Under the pieces are notes generated by a model. It was not told where the DNA came from. It made no database searches and saw only the letters and a program-made list of their open reading frames with translations. The position numbers and the translations under genes are program-made. From an uncultured Rubrobacteraceae bacterium (GTDB taxonomy: Bacteria > Actinomycetota > Rubrobacteria > Rubrobacterales > Rubrobacteraceae): a stretch of 37,653 nucleotides of DNA. Below, piece after piece: positions 7,324 to 16,822 of this stretch. The DNA lies in contig CADCUZ010000073.1 in assembly GCA_902806015.1 (NCBI GenBank), positions 1 to 37,653 on the forward strand, read 5' to 3'. The stretch's first letter is position 1. Every line of letters begins with the position of its first letter.

Positions 7324-8034
7324 TTAGGTACCGAGGAAGGTTATCACCAGGCCGGCGACGGCCGCGAAGACCAGCACCGCTGGGCGCACCCAACGCTCGT
7401 CCAAGCGCTGGACCACCCACCGGCTGATCAGGAGGCCGATCAACAAGCCTGGCAGTAGTTCGAGGGCCAAGACGACGTGCCTACTTTCGACCTTTCCCGC
7501 CAGCGCCAAGCCCACAAGCGACATCGCGATGCCAACAACGAAGGAGATCGCCAAGGTCGAGCGCAGTTCGGCCCCGGAGCGGTCCTGGTACACGAGCGCC
7601 AGCGGCGTCCCGCCGAGTGCCGCCACGGTCCCCACGACGCCGGAGGCCACGCCGCCGGCGAGCCGGGCCCCGTCGTTCACTTCGACGGTCGGCCGGAGGA
7701 AGCTTACGAGCGCCGCCGCCAAAATCAGCAGCCCCATGAGCATCGAGAGGTAGCCCTTCGGCGCCAAGACCAGCAGCACGACGCCGGCGACCGTGCCGAG
7801 CAGGCGGCCCCCGGTGATTAGGGCGAAGCCTTCCAAGTCGATGGAACGCCACTCTCTGGCGCTCATGAGCAGGGTCATGGGGAGGGCCAAGAAGAGGGGC
7901 GTAACAGGGACGGCCCAGGGCAACAGCAGCACCATCGCGGGCACCGCCACCAGGGCGTATCCGAAGCCTATCGAGCCCTGGATAACGGCCCCCACCGCCA
8001 CGGCGACGGCCAAGGTTGTCACAACACCCACCAT
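7324..8034 (-). CDS. TauE/SafE family sulfite or organic anion permease
   Basis: A 236-residue membrane protein with about eight hydrophobic helices and the two-fold layout of TauE/SafE. The N-terminal repeat motif is AVIQGSIGFGYALVAVPAMV and the second half has the matching GGVASGVVGTVAALGGTPLA turn. Family members export sulfite, sulfoacetate or related anions through the cytoplasmic membrane, and some import or export other small anions. ATG 8034 has GGAGAGG 5 bases upstream. No sulfur metabolism genes are nearby, so the substrate is unknown. It is slightly shorter than the usual 250-260 residues but complete in topology. Confidence 0.88.
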   Translation of the reverse strand: MVGVVTTLAVAVAVGAVIQGSIGFGYALVAVPAMVLLLPWAVPVTPLFLALPMTLLMSAREWRSIDLEGFALITGGRLLGTVAGVVLLVLAPKGYLSMLMGLLILAAALVSFLRPTVEVNDGARLAGGVASGVVGTVAALGGTPLALVYQDRSGAELRSTLAISFVVGIAMSLVGLALAGKVESRHVVLALELLPGLLIGLLISRWVVQRLDERWVRPAVLVFAAVAGLVITFLGT

Positions 8035-8334
8035 CGGTGCCTCTCCTCCTCTTGGGTGGTCGCCATGCTATTACAGAAGATCGGAGGCTACCCGCGAGGT
8101 CTTCTTCTGCCGTACCGTCACCGTCATTTCCCGCCGGCGTTTGCTCGCCCAGCACGGGGTACCAACAGAAGACGGGCAACGAGAGCGGGTACCGCGATCC
8201 TAAAGATGCCTTTACTTTGGCAGTTACCGACGATCGCCTCGGCCCCTCGCGGTGCTCCGAGCGCCTGCGCCCGTGAGGCCGCCGGGCGACCCCCCGGTCC
8301 TCAGGCGCCCAAGTAGCTAGGGGGTACACCCGGC
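8035..8334. other. 300-base gap without a gene
   Basis: Sequence between the TauE start and the end of the SGNH frame. Both strands carry only low-quality frames. The upstream region of tauE (about 8040-8100) holds its ribosome site but no promoter hexamers that I can pick out with confidence. Confidence 0.35.
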
Positions 8335-8966
8335 CTAGACGAAGACCTCGGTTCTGCCTCCGGTGGGGCCTCTTTGCACGAACCCTACCACCGCCCGCGC
8401 GATCTCTTCTCGCCGCCCCGCGCCGACGGTTCGATCGGGTTGGCGTAGTCCTCTTCTTCGGTGCAGATCGATCGCAGATCCAACAGCGGCAGGCCGTGGG
8501 CGAACGCCGCGCGCACGATGCAATCGTTGAACACCGTCAGCCCCGCGACCGCCACCTTTTGCAAGGCCGCCTCGGGAAAGCGCGGGTAGTAGACGGTGCA
8601 GATCGCCGTAGGTAACCCGCGCGCGAGCACCTCCGCCAGCACGGAGCGGTAGCCGCGCTCGAACCCCTCGCCGAAGTCGGCCAGACCCGAGAGCGCCTCG
8701 GCGGTGGAGCGGGCCGGCGCGCCGAGGAAGTCGCTGCTGGCCAACGTGTCGTTACCGCCGACGCTTAAGACCAAGTGGGTCGCGTCCTCGGGCACGCGCC
8801 GAAGTTGTCGGCGAACATCGCCGGTCGTGCTCCCGTCGACGGCCTCCAGCGTCGCCTTCGATCCGGGTTGCAACCGTTGGCGCACCTGCCTGACGATGTC
8901 GGGCGCCCCCGCCACGTAAGCGGCGTTGTCGAATACCGAATCGCCCAAAAGCGTCAAGTGGTCCAC
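8335..8966 (-). pseudogene. SGNH (GDSL-like) hydrolase with a C-terminal frameshift
   Basis: The frame from GTG 8966 encodes an SGNH hydrolase: block I LTLLGDSVFDNAAYV (catalytic Ser), block III HLVLSVGGNDTL (Asn), and a late IPTAIC-like strand with YYPRF. The reading frame ends early at 8385 after ARGGEK. The natural continuation (IARAVVGFVQRGPTGGR up to the stop at 8335) is found in another frame. The break lies in GAGAAGAG on the coding strand near 8404-8410 and is explained by two extra bases (a duplicated AG). Such enzymes are esterases or lipases. The C-terminal catalytic Asp-x-x-His block is not obvious in either part (LDLRSICTEEEDYANP is the nearest). GGGGAACG upstream of the GTG is the likely ribosome site. 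Confidence 0.65.
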
Positions 8967-9205
8967 GACACGATCGTTCCCCGTGTGGTCCGCGCTTGAA
9001 CCTTCCGTAGGACCATGGCCAACAGCGCCCATACGAACACTTTCAGAAAACTAGCCGGGCCATCGGCGCCTTACGTGTCCCCAGGCGGGGCGCTGGCGGG
9101 GGCCCGGCGCGGGAGCCTGGCGCGGGGGCCTCCCAGCGGTTGACCCGGGTCTCGAGTGCCAATAGGCTTCCGGTGTCGGGCGGGCTACGAGGAACGGGTG
9201 AAGGT

Positions 9206-10004
9206 ATGACGGAGGAGGCTCGCGCGGCCAGGCTGCCAGGGGACATAGCGGCCATCTCCCGCCTCGACGGCCAGAAGGCCATCTTCACGGGGGCGGCCTC
9301 GAGGCTCGGGAAAGCAATCTCCCTCGGGTTCGCCCACTTCGGGGCGGACGCGGCCTGCCTGGACGTAGACCCCGAAGGGGCGCAGAAGACGGCGGACGAG
9401 GTCTCGGCGCTTGGGCGCGAGGGCTACGCGGTGCGGGTGGACGTGCGGGACTGGGAGAGCGTGCGGGCCGCCGCGGAGGAGGTCCGATTCCGTTCCGGGG
9501 CTGTGGCGTGGCGGTGAACGTGCCTGGTATCAACCGCAGGAAGCCGGTGTTGGAGTTGGAGCCAGAGGAGTTCTCCGAGGTGCTCGACGTGAACATCCGG
9601 GGGTTGTTCCACTGCGCCAAGGCCTTCGGCGGGCTTATGGCACCGGGCGGGCGGGGCAGGATCATCAACATGGCCTCCATCTTCGGGCTCGTCGCCATGG
9701 AGCGTCAGGCGGACTACGCATCGAGCAAAGGGGCCGTGGTACAACTGACCAAAGTGTTAGCCTTGGAGTTTGCCCGGCATGGCGTCCGGGTCAACGCCCT
9801 GGCACCGGCTACTTCACCACGCCGCTGGTGCGCCAGATCATGGAGGACGGGGCCTGGTACGGGGACGTCGTAGGCCGCGTCCCGCAGGGCCGGTTCGGGG
9901 AGGTGTGGGAGATCGTCGGCCCGACCGTATTCCTCGCCTCCAAAGCCTCAAGCTTCGTCACGGGGACCGTCTTCACCGTGGACGGAGGCTGGACGGCGGC
10001 CTGA
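9206..10004 (+). pseudogene. SDR family oxidoreductase with two frameshifts
   Basis: Three overlapping plus-strand pieces add up to one classical SDR of about 265 residues. Piece one has the cofactor loop FTGAASRLGKAI and runs to about 9490. Piece two (from about 9510) has NVPGINRRKP, DVNIRGLFHCAKAF, INMASIFG and the catalytic YASSKGAVV, then VNALAP. Piece three has GYFTTPLVRQIM to SFVTGTVFTVDGGWTAA. The second break is a missing G in CTGGCACCGGCTAC near 9807, where LAPGY is expected. The first lies between 9485 and 9510. The glycine loop is also altered (ASRLG for ASGIG). Relatives include gluconate 5-dehydrogenase-like SDRs. Confidence 0.8.
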
Positions 10005-10012
10005 GTAGCTAG

Positions 10013-10489
10013 TTGCTGGTCGCCGTTCTGGCCGACACGCATATCCCCCGCCGGGCGAAAGGGCTGCCCGAGGGGCTGACGCCGCACCTCGAATCCGCTG
10101 ACCTGATCCTGCACGCGGGCGACCTTCTTGTAGAGGACGTTCTTTACGAGATGGAGGCCTACGCGCCGGTACGTGCCGTGAAGGGGAACGTGGACGGGTG
10201 GAACGTGCGGCTGCCGGAGACGCTCGAGTTCGCGGTCGGGAACGTCCCCGTCGCCATGATCCACGACTCCGGATCCAAGAAGGGACGCCGGAACAGGATG
10301 AGGCGCCGGTTCTTGGGGGCTCGGGTCGTCGTCTTCGGCCACTCACATATACCGTGGTTAGACGACGAAGATGGGCTGATGCTCCTCAACCCCGGCAGCC
10401 CGACGGACAAGCGGCGGCAGCCGGACCACACGTTCGGGTTGCTCGTGGTGGAAGACGGCGAGGTCCGGGCGGAGATCCTGACCCTGTAG
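10013..10489 (+). CDS. metallophosphoesterase, YfcE/MJ0936 type
   Basis: A 158-residue calcineurin-like phosphoesterase with all metal ligands: ADTHIP (Asp8, His10), HAGDLL (Asp), KGNVDG (Asn), the MIHDSG His, and FGHSHIPWL. It ends with the family's LLNPGSPTDKR. This compact form matches YfcE-like phosphodiesterases (usually 155-185 residues), which bind two metals and cleave phosphodiesters; the true substrate is unknown. The TTG start at 10013 lies 8 bases after the stop of the broken SDR and has no clear ribosome site, so it was probably translated by coupling to that gene. The SDR's decay may therefore affect its expression. Confidence 0.88.
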   Translation: MLVAVLADTHIPRRAKGLPEGLTPHLESADLILHAGDLLVEDVLYEMEAYAPVRAVKGNVDGWNVRLPETLEFAVGNVPVAMIHDSGSKKGRRNRMRRRFLGARVVVFGHSHIPWLDDEDGLMLLNPGSPTDKRRQPDHTFGLLVVEDGEVRAEILTL

Positions 10490-10681
10490 CGCCCGGCTTC
10501 TTTAGAATGCCTGGTCGACGGGAAACTCGCAGAACGGCACACGCGGCCGCGTCGCGCTCCGGTTCGCGCGGGGATGGGCCTTTCGTGAGGGGAGCAGAGA
10601 GAGCTGGCAGGGCCGCCTTTGTCCGGGTGATCGTGGCGCGGCGGTGTCGGCGCGAGGTCGTAGGGGCGACCTGACGCCGAC

Positions 10682-11460
10682 CGGCGTGCTGCTGCCACTG
10701 GCGCTGGCCCTGCTAGCCGCGCCGGCGGCGTTCTTTGGGACCGTGAGGAGAGCGCCCAGGTGTCCCTCCAGTTTTGGCTGCCGCGGGCGATTGCCGCGCC
10801 AACGCAGGTCTGGGCGTACCTGCACTCGGCGGCGATGGTGGCGGGCGGGGTGCTCCTGATCGGGCTCGTCTACCCCTCCTTCCGAACAGCGAGCTTCTAC
10901 TCGATACCCTACTACTCGTCGTCGGGCTCCTCTCGATGGCGGTAGGCGGTGTGCTGGCCCTCACGCGGGACGTGACGAAGCAACTGCTCGCCTACTCGAC
11001 CATCGCCCAGTACGGGTTCGTTGTGACAATGTACGGCCTCGGCGGCTCTTACGGCTTGGGAGGGGCAGCGTTCTACGCGATCGCGCCCGCCATCGCCAAG
11101 AGCGCACCCTTCTTGACCGCCGGTACGGTAACGGGGGAGGACCACTTGAGCACGCTCGGGGGGCTGCGAGGTCGCCGGTCGCGCTCTGCATCAGCAGGCT
11201 GGGGAAGGTAGCGGGGCCAGAGCGGTTGCACCGCCTGGGCGTGCGTGGTCGCAACCTTCTGTCGGACTTCGCGCACCGGATGGAGATCCGGAACCTCAGG
11301 GGACGCATCTCGTTCGCGCTGCTGCCGATGGCGCTGCTTGTGGGCCCGAGCGTCCTGGTGACGCCGATGGATAGGGCGTACCGGGTGGGCGAGTTCCGGG
11401 CGTCGGAGGCGCCGCTGATGCTGGCCGTGGCCTCGGTCACGACGGCGTTCTTACGGCCGC
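10682..11460 (+). pseudogene. Mrp-type cation/proton antiporter subunit A (NuoL-like) fragments
   Basis: Several plus-strand frames in series resemble parts of the MrpA/NuoL family. First comes FWLPRAIAAPTQVWAYLHSA with MVAGGVLLIG (near 10770-10880), the lysine/histidine-rich channel helix region. Next is LSMAVGGVLALTRDVTKQLL with AYSTIAQYGFV and AIAKSAPFLTAGTVTGEDHL (10920-11160). Last is a later piece with LLSDFAHRMEIRNLRGRISF followed by a hydrophobic helix (11226-11460), similar to the C-terminal part of actinobacterial MrpA. At least three frame changes occur and large parts between the pieces are missing. The gene is clearly dead. Confidence 0.6.
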
Positions 11461-11710
11461 CGTTCTATGCTCGGTCGTGAACTCCTTGAACAAGGGCGTC
11501 GTCTTTCTCGCGGCGGGTCTTCGCGGCCCGCTCATCGGCGCGGCCTTCGCCATCGGGGGCTTCTCCATCGCCGGTATGCCCCCGGTGGCAAGCTTTGCCG
11601 GCAAAATAGCGGTCTTCAAGGCGGCCATCGCCGAGGGCTCGGCGGTGACGGGCGCAGCCCTCGTCGCCCTCGTCTTCGTGGGTAGCGCCCTATCGTTCCA
11701 GTACTCGTAG
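11461..11710 (+). pseudogene. Mrp subunit D / proton-conducting transporter fragment
   Basis: The frame from about 11477 reads NSLNKGVVFLAAGLRGPLIG then FSIAGMPPVASFAGKIAVFK and ends with ALSFQYS. The order (NKxxxFLxAG, SIAGMPP, GK) is that of the second half of MrpD/NuoN-type proton-translocating subunits. Only about 77 codons remain. It follows the MrpA-like fragments, as in Mrp operons. Confidence 0.6.
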
Positions 11711-11774
11711 AGCCGATGCAAGGTCCCGAGCCCTTGGACGAGTCGGGGAAGCTGGACACCCGAAGCTGACGGAC

Positions 11775-11803
11775 TGAACAAAGCGGTCCCCGTCTGGTAT
11801 AGA
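11775..11803 (+). promoter_or_regulatory. sigma-A-like promoter of the antiporter, likely leaderless
   Basis: TGAACA (11775-11780) and TATAGA (11798-11803) are separated by 17 bases. The expected transcription start, about 7 bases after the -10 box, falls on or next to the GTG start codon at 11810. There is no ribosome site before that GTG. Leaderless mRNAs are common in actinobacteria, so a leaderless start is a reasonable inference. Confidence 0.5.
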
Positions 11804-11809
11804 AAAAGC

Positions 11810-13798
11810 GTGGGCATAGCCGGGGACATCGCGCTCATCATGGTCGCCGCCTTCGTGGGCGGCATCATCGCGCGCCGGTTGGGTCTGCCCCTGATCCTGG
11901 GCTACATCCTCGCCGGCGTCATCGTCGGGCCGAACACTGGGGGCCCCACGGTCAGTTCCGCCCACGACATAGAGCTGCTCGCCGAGATCGGGGTGGCGCT
12001 CTTGCTTTTTACCATCGGGCTGGACTTTCCTCTGAGTGCTCTGGCGCCGGTAAAGAGGATAGCCCTGATCGGGACGCTGATACAGATGGTCCTGACCATC
12101 GCGCTCGGCTACGGGGTGGGCGAGCTGCTCGGGCTCGGGTGGTACGAGGCAGTCTGGTTCGGGGCCCTACTCTCGATCTCGTCCACGGCGGTAGTGCTGA
12201 AGACGCTCACCGAGCAGGAGGTGCTCGGTACCTTATCCAGCCGGGTCATCATCGGGATGCTCATCGTGCAAGACCTCGCGGTGGTGCCGCTGCTCATCCT
12301 TCTGCCCGAGCTCGGGAACGTGGCCGAGGGGCTCTCCGCGCTAGGCATTGCGGCGCTCGAGGCCACCCTCTTCATCGGCGCCATGGCCTTCTTCGGGACG
12401 CGGGTCTTCCCTTGGTTGATGGGCCGCGTCGCCAGGCTCAACTCGCGGGAGCTGTTCCTGATCTCCGTCGTAGCCACCGGCCTCGGCGTCGGCTACGGTA
12501 CCTACATCTTCGGTCTGTCCTTCGCCTTCGGTGCCTTCGTCGCCGGCATCGTCCTCTCCCAGTCGGACTACAGCCACCAAGCTTTGGCGGACATAGGCCC
12601 CTTGCGCGACGTCTTCGCCATGCTCTTCTTCGTCTCCGTCGGGATGCTCATTGACCCCGCCTTCCTGCTAGCCTCCGCCCCGGTCGTACTCGCCGTCGTA
12701 CTCGCCGTCTTCTTGGGAAAGGGCCTGATATTCGCCGGCGTCGCCCGCGCCTTCGGTTACGTGAACATCGTGCCGTTCGCCGTTGGCCTCGGCCTCTTCC
12801 AGGTAGGGGAGTTTTCTTTTCTGCTGGCCCGGTCCGGGAGGAGCGAGGGCGTCATCTCCTCGAGCACCTACTCCATCGCGCTGACGACGGCGGTGGTGAC
12901 GATGGCGCTCACGCCCTTTGCCGCCCGCGCGGCGCCCCCGCTCTACGCCCGCTGGCGCGAGCGTTTCCCGGCGGCGGCTCCCAGGACGATGGACCTGCCC
13001 GGCGAGGAGCTTACACACCACGTCGTTATCGTCGGCTTCGGGCGCGTCGGGGGCTTCGTGGCCCGGATGCTAAAACGCCTGGAGCAGCCGTTCGTCGTCA
13101 TCGACGTGGACCCCGGCAAGGTGGAGGCCGCGAGGGAGGAGGGTATACCGCTCGTCTACGGCGACGCGGCGGCGGAGCCCGTGCTGGAGGCGGCGAAGAT
13201 AAGGAAGGCCAGGATGGTAGTGCTCACCACCCCGGATGCGGTCGGGACGCGGCTGGTGGTCGAGCGGGCGCGCCAGCTCAACCCGGAGGCCAGGGTCGTG
13301 GCCCGATCCGCCGGCGAAGACCAGCTCGAGGACCTCGGCCGGCTCGGCGTCTACGAGGCGGTCCAACCAGAGTTGGAGGCCGGGCTGGAGCTCGGGCGCC
13401 AGGCCCTAATAAACCAGGGCTTTGGCGCGGCCGAGGTGCAGCGGTTCTCCGACGGGGTACGCCGCGAGATGTACGCCCCTATCTTTGACGGTGACGGCGG
13501 TGACGCCGGCCTCGCCCAGCTTCGCCGCGCCTCCAGGATGATGGAGGGCGACTGGATGGAGGTCCCGAAGGGCTGCGCCATCGCGGGTCGCGCCATTGGC
13601 GAGCTCGGGGTGCGGGCGAAGACCGGCGCCTCCATCGTCGCGCTCGTCCGTGGCGACGAGGTCGTCACCAACCCCGGCCCGGAGCTGACGCTCGAGCCAG
13701 GCGACACCGTGAGCGTCGTCGGGACCGCCGAGCAGCGCGCGCGTTTCCTCGCGCTTTTGGACCAAAAGGACGGGCGGGCCGCCCCTCCGCCGGTATAA
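11810..13798 (+). CDS. CPA2 cation:proton antiporter with RCK (TrkA-N, TrkA-C) domains
   Basis: A 662-residue KefB/YbaL-type protein. Residues 1-385 form the 12-helix exchanger, with [20 protein letters not shown] at the N-terminus, [10 protein letters not shown] and the [11 protein letters not shown] unwound-helix region. A TrkA-N nucleotide-binding domain begins near residue 403 ([11 protein letters not shown] with the GxGxxG loop, then [14 protein letters not shown] and YGDAA). A TrkA-C domain fills about 575-655 ([20 protein letters not shown]). Such proteins exchange K+ or Na+ for H+ across the cytoplasmic membrane and are gated by nucleotides. The GTG start is supported by the promoter position and by alignment of the first helix. 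It is intact, unlike the Mrp fragments upstream, and converges with the next gene. Confidence 0.93.
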   Translation: MGIAGDIALIMVAAFVGGIIARRLGLPLILGYILAGVIVGPNTGGPTVSSAHDIELLAEIGVALLLFTIGLDFPLSALAPVKRIALIGTLIQMVLTIALGYGVGELLGLGWYEAVWFGALLSISSTAVVLKTLTEQEVLGTLSSRVIIGMLIVQDLAVVPLLILLPELGNVAEGLSALGIAALEATLFIGAMAFFGTRVFPWLMGRVARLNSRELFLISVVATGLGVGYGTYIFGLSFAFGAFVAGIVLSQSDYSHQALADIGPLRDVFAMLFFVSVGMLIDPAFLLASAPVVLAVVLAVFLGKGLIFAGVARAFGYVNIVPFAVGLGLFQVGEFSFLLARSGRSEGVISSSTYSIALTTAVVTMALTPFAARAAPPLYARWRERFPAAAPRTMDLPGEELTHHVVIVGFGRVGGFVARMLKRLEQPFVVIDVDPGKVEAAREEGIPLVYGDAAAEPVLEAAKIRKARMVVLTTPDAVGTRLVVERARQLNPEARVVARSAGEDQLEDLGRLGVYEAVQPELEAGLELGRQALINQGFGAAEVQRFSDGVRREMYAPIFDGDGGDAGLAQLRRASRMMEGDWMEVPKGCAIAGRAIGELGVRAKTGASIVALVRGDEVVTNPGPELTLEPGDTVSVVGTAEQRARFLALLDQKDGRAAPPPV

Positions 13799-13836
13799 TC
13801 CCGCGCGCGGGGCGTAGGGGTCGCCGGGTGCCGTCG

Positions 13837-16122
13837 TTACTCTTTCGGTCGGTACACCACCATATCCGCGAGCCTCTCTTCGGGCTCGTAGTGGGTTCCG
13901 ACCGCGCCGAGCATTTTCTCTGTCCAGCGGTCCTGTTTTATGTCCTTCGCGAAGGGGGGATCCCACATCATGACGACGGCGTAATCCTGTTCCCGGATAG
14001 ACCGGACCGCGCGGTCCTGGTTCCAAGCCCCGTCGCGGGAGAGCTGGGTCATCTCGAAGGGCTGGAGGTGGATGCGCTTGCCGTTGAGCGGCAGGAGGCC
14101 CATGTACTCGTCGGTGAGGACCGGCCCGTCGGCCTTGGCGACGATCCTGGAGAGCTGGCGGACCTCGCCCTCCCCATCCACGACGTAGTCCTGCAGGCCC
14201 GAGGGGACGAGCGAGGACTGGGCTAGCGCGAGGACCTGCACGGCGAGCAGGGAGATGAGCAGCGCTCTGAGCCGCGGGCGTTGGCGCTGCCAGGCCACGA
14301 GGGCGCCGGTCGCCAGGCAGAGCGCGGCGGAGAGCTCCAGCAGGTAGTTCACGTCAGAGCCAACCTTGCCGACGAGCAGGGCAGAGGGAACGCTGAGGGC
14401 CAGGTAGGGACCCACCAGCCACCACGCCCGGTCCCGCGGCGCCTTCCAAAGCAAGGCAAGCCCGCCGAGCAGCAGCAGTGGACAGGCCAGAAGCGCGCCC
14501 AAAGCGTTGAAGCTGACCCGCTCCCACCGGAAGTCGTTTATGTTGGCGGTGACGGTGTGGAGAAAGAAACCGCCGTCCGTCGAGAAGTTAAGGGCGAGGA
14601 ACGAGGCGAGTCCCACCCCGCAGCAGACCCCGGCGAGCTCAAGTGCCCGGCGGCACCTGCCCTGAACCATAAGCCACACGAACGCCGTGAGGGGCGCGGC
14701 GAGCACGTAGGTCTGGCGGGTGAAGACGGCCGCGACGAACAGGAAGGCCGCGACGGCCATCGTACGGCGCCTCTCCGGCCAGCGGACCACGGCGAAGAGG
14801 CCTGCCCAGGAGAGGGTGAGGCCCAGGAGGTCCACCCGGCCGAGTGATGACCAGCGCAGGACGTAGGGGATCGCCGGGAAGGTCAGGCCCGCGGCCAGCG
14901 CGGCGATACGGTCGCGGGTCAGCGTGTGGAGGGTCAGGGCGACCAAGAGCGCGGTTGCGGCGACGCTGAGGAGCGAGATCAGGCGCCCGTACCAAAACTC
15001 CGGCCCGAAGAGCCACAGGAACGGGGTCTGCACCAGCAGGTAGAACGGAGGATAGTTTGAGATGGTGTACGGCGCCTCCCCGAGGGTCCCGGGGTAGATG
15101 TTCTGGAAGTCCGCCAGCCGCGCCGCCTGGTCGAGCAGCGGCCCCTCGCCGTAGTTTAGCGGGAAGGGGAAGGCCAGCGCGTCCCACCCGTGGCGCAAGA
15201 AGAGCAACAACGCCCAGCTCTGGGCCAGCAGCAGGACGGCCGTGGCGACGCCGGGCGCGACCCCCCGGGCACGCACCTTCGCCCGATCGCTCCTTCGGAG
15301 GCCCGTCCCCCCGCCCGTGACGGAAGGGGAGCCCGCCACCGCGAGGCGCTGGTAGCCCAGGACGAGCGCCACCAGGGGCAGGGTGACGACGACGGAGAGC
15401 GCGGGCAGGAGGTCGTTCGACATCTCCGGCAGGACCGCCGCCATGGGCCTCAGCCTCGCCTCGAAGGCCGGGTTCCTGGCGAGGAGGTACTGGTTCCAGG
15501 CGAACACGAACGTGAGCACGGCCGTGGTCAGCACGCCCGGGGTGGCGACCGGTAGCACGATGCGCCAGAAAGCCCCCGGCTGGGTTCCGTCGGTCCGGGC
15601 TGCCTCCCCGAGCTCCGCCGGCAGCTCCCTGAAATAAGCCACGAGAAACCAGATGGCGAGCGGCAGCGCGACGACGAGGTCAGGCACCAGCATCGCCACG
15701 CGGCTGTGCGAGACCTCGAGGACCGCCGACCGGACGAGGGGCGGCGCCACGGCCGCGAGCGGGGGCAAGAAGCCCATCGCCAGCACCAGCGTCAGGGAGG
15801 TACCGCCCGGTCGGAACCCGTGCCGGGCGATGGCGTAGGCGGCCATCGAGCCGATCAGGAGGCACACCACCGCCGTCGTCACCGCGGTTATGATCCCGTT
15901 CGCCAGGGGCCGCAGGAAGTCCAGGTCGTAGAGGACGGACACGTAGGGCAGCAGCGAGAAGCCGTTCGCAAACACCTCAGGCGGTGGGGCGAAGAGTTTC
16001 CCAGGGCTCACGATCCTCCCCACAGCGTTGGTCTTGAAAACCCACGCCACCGGCAGCAGGCTCACGAACGCGAACAGCACCACGAACGTGGTGAACAACG
16101 CCGGCCTGACGGCCCGCCTCAA
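13837..16122 (-). CDS. fusion of MalG-type ABC sugar permease and GT-C-like membrane glycosyltransferase
   Basis: One uninterrupted 761-codon frame. Residues 1-262 are a carbohydrate ABC permease of the MalG type: first helix FVVLFAFVSLLPVAWVF, six helices, and the EAA loop GEAARTDGTQPGAFWRIVLP (about 172-191) that docks the ATPase. Residues 263-290 are a Gly/Arg linker. Residues 291-761 are a separate multi-helix protein resembling GT39/DUF2029-like glycosyltransferases that use lipid-linked sugars, with FPLNYGEGPLLDQAARLA (about 320-337), NIYPG and SNYPPFYLLVQTPF, then a soluble C-terminal part. The start is TTG 16122 with GGGAG 9 bases upstream. No ATPase, second permease or binding protein is next to it. 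Whether the two halves work together is unknown. Confidence 0.8.
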   Translation of the reverse strand: MRRAVRPALFTTFVVLFAFVSLLPVAWVFKTNAVGRIVSPGKLFAPPPEVFANGFSLLPYVSVLYDLDFLRPLANGIITAVTTAVVCLLIGSMAAYAIARHGFRPGGTSLTLVLAMGFLPPLAAVAPPLVRSAVLEVSHSRVAMLVPDLVVALPLAIWFLVAYFRELPAELGEAARTDGTQPGAFWRIVLPVATPGVLTTAVLTFVFAWNQYLLARNPAFEARLRPMAAVLPEMSNDLLPALSVVVTLPLVALVLGYQRLAVAGSPSVTGGGTGLRRSDRAKVRARGVAPGVATAVLLLAQSWALLLFLRHGWDALAFPFPLNYGEGPLLDQAARLADFQNIYPGTLGEAPYTISNYPPFYLLVQTPFLWLFGPEFWYGRLISLLSVAATALLVALTLHTLTRDRIAALAAGLTFPAIPYVLRWSSLGRVDLLGLTLSWAGLFAVVRWPERRRTMAVAAFLFVAAVFTRQTYVLAAPLTAFVWLMVQGRCRRALELAGVCCGVGLASFLALNFSTDGGFFLHTVTANINDFRWERVSFNALGALLACPLLLLGGLALLWKAPRDRAWWLVGPYLALSVPSALLVGKVGSDVNYLLELSAALCLATGALVAWQRQRPRLRALLISLLAVQVLALAQSSLVPSGLQDYVVDGEGEVRQLSRIVAKADGPVLTDEYMGLLPLNGKRIHLQPFEMTQLSRDGAWNQDRAVRSIREQDYAVVMMWDPPFAKDIKQDRWTEKMLGAVGTHYEPEERLADMVVYRPKE

Positions 16123-16822
16123 AGCGAAAGGCTCCCGCCCGAAAGGCAGGCAGTCACGGACGGCGTCCCAGCGTAGGCGGTGCTCTGTGCGTACGGGCCC
16201 ATCCTCACCGAGCCTCCCCGCGGCCCTTGGCCGCGATCTCCGGTTCCGCTCCGGCTCCGACCCGATATCCTACCGCTTTTGAGCGCCGAAGAGCCGCGAG
16301 GAGTCGAGAGAACCGCGGTGCGACGGACGGTGGCCCTAGAACCCGTCGCTGAGGAACGGCCGCAAACCACGCGGCGTCCCCGGCCGGGGCGCCGCGGACA
16401 ACCGCTTCGAGAAGATCAGGGTAGAGCCGGGCTACGCCGAGACGGGGACGAGCCGCCCTCGCCGAGTCCGAGAACGAGGCGACTGCCCTGCGCGACCGGG
16501 GCGGGCGCACAGTGACGCCCGCGCCGTCGTCCGCTACGAGCTCGCTCGGCGCCGGATCGAGGTCGGAGAAAGGCCCATGCAGCGCGCCCTGCGCCCGGTA
16601 CTCGTGCGGGGAGAGGGAGGGGAACGTTCACCGCTCCCGACGCTGAGCCTGGCCGGCTCCTCCCGCAGGTGACTCGAAACGACGGCACGTCGAACGGCGA
16701 TGGGTAGCCCCAGCCGAGGAGTTGAGCGGGCCGCGGGGATTTCCGGGACGAGAAGGACCGGCGCATCGCGGGAGGCGCTACGACCGGTGGTCCCGTCGAG
16801 GTCGCGGACCAGGGGAAGGGTT
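16123..16822. other. 700-base gap without a recognised gene
   Basis: This lies upstream of the fusion gene, where a MalF-type permease or binding protein would be expected. I looked for hydrophobic helices or permease motifs on the minus strand and found none. A plus-strand frame is open from about 16390 to 16665, but its composition (Arg/Pro-rich) is that of random high-GC DNA. A promoter for the fusion gene may lie here but is not obvious. Confidence 0.4.

Noticed and set aside
13794..13799. Perfect TATAAT box at the end of the antiporter gene
   Set aside because: It contains the stop codon, has no -35 partner of quality and no plus-strand gene follows.
16390..16665. Plus-strand open frame in the gap before the fusion gene
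   Set aside because: No start or ribosome site, and the composition is Arg/Pro-rich as expected for random high-GC frames.
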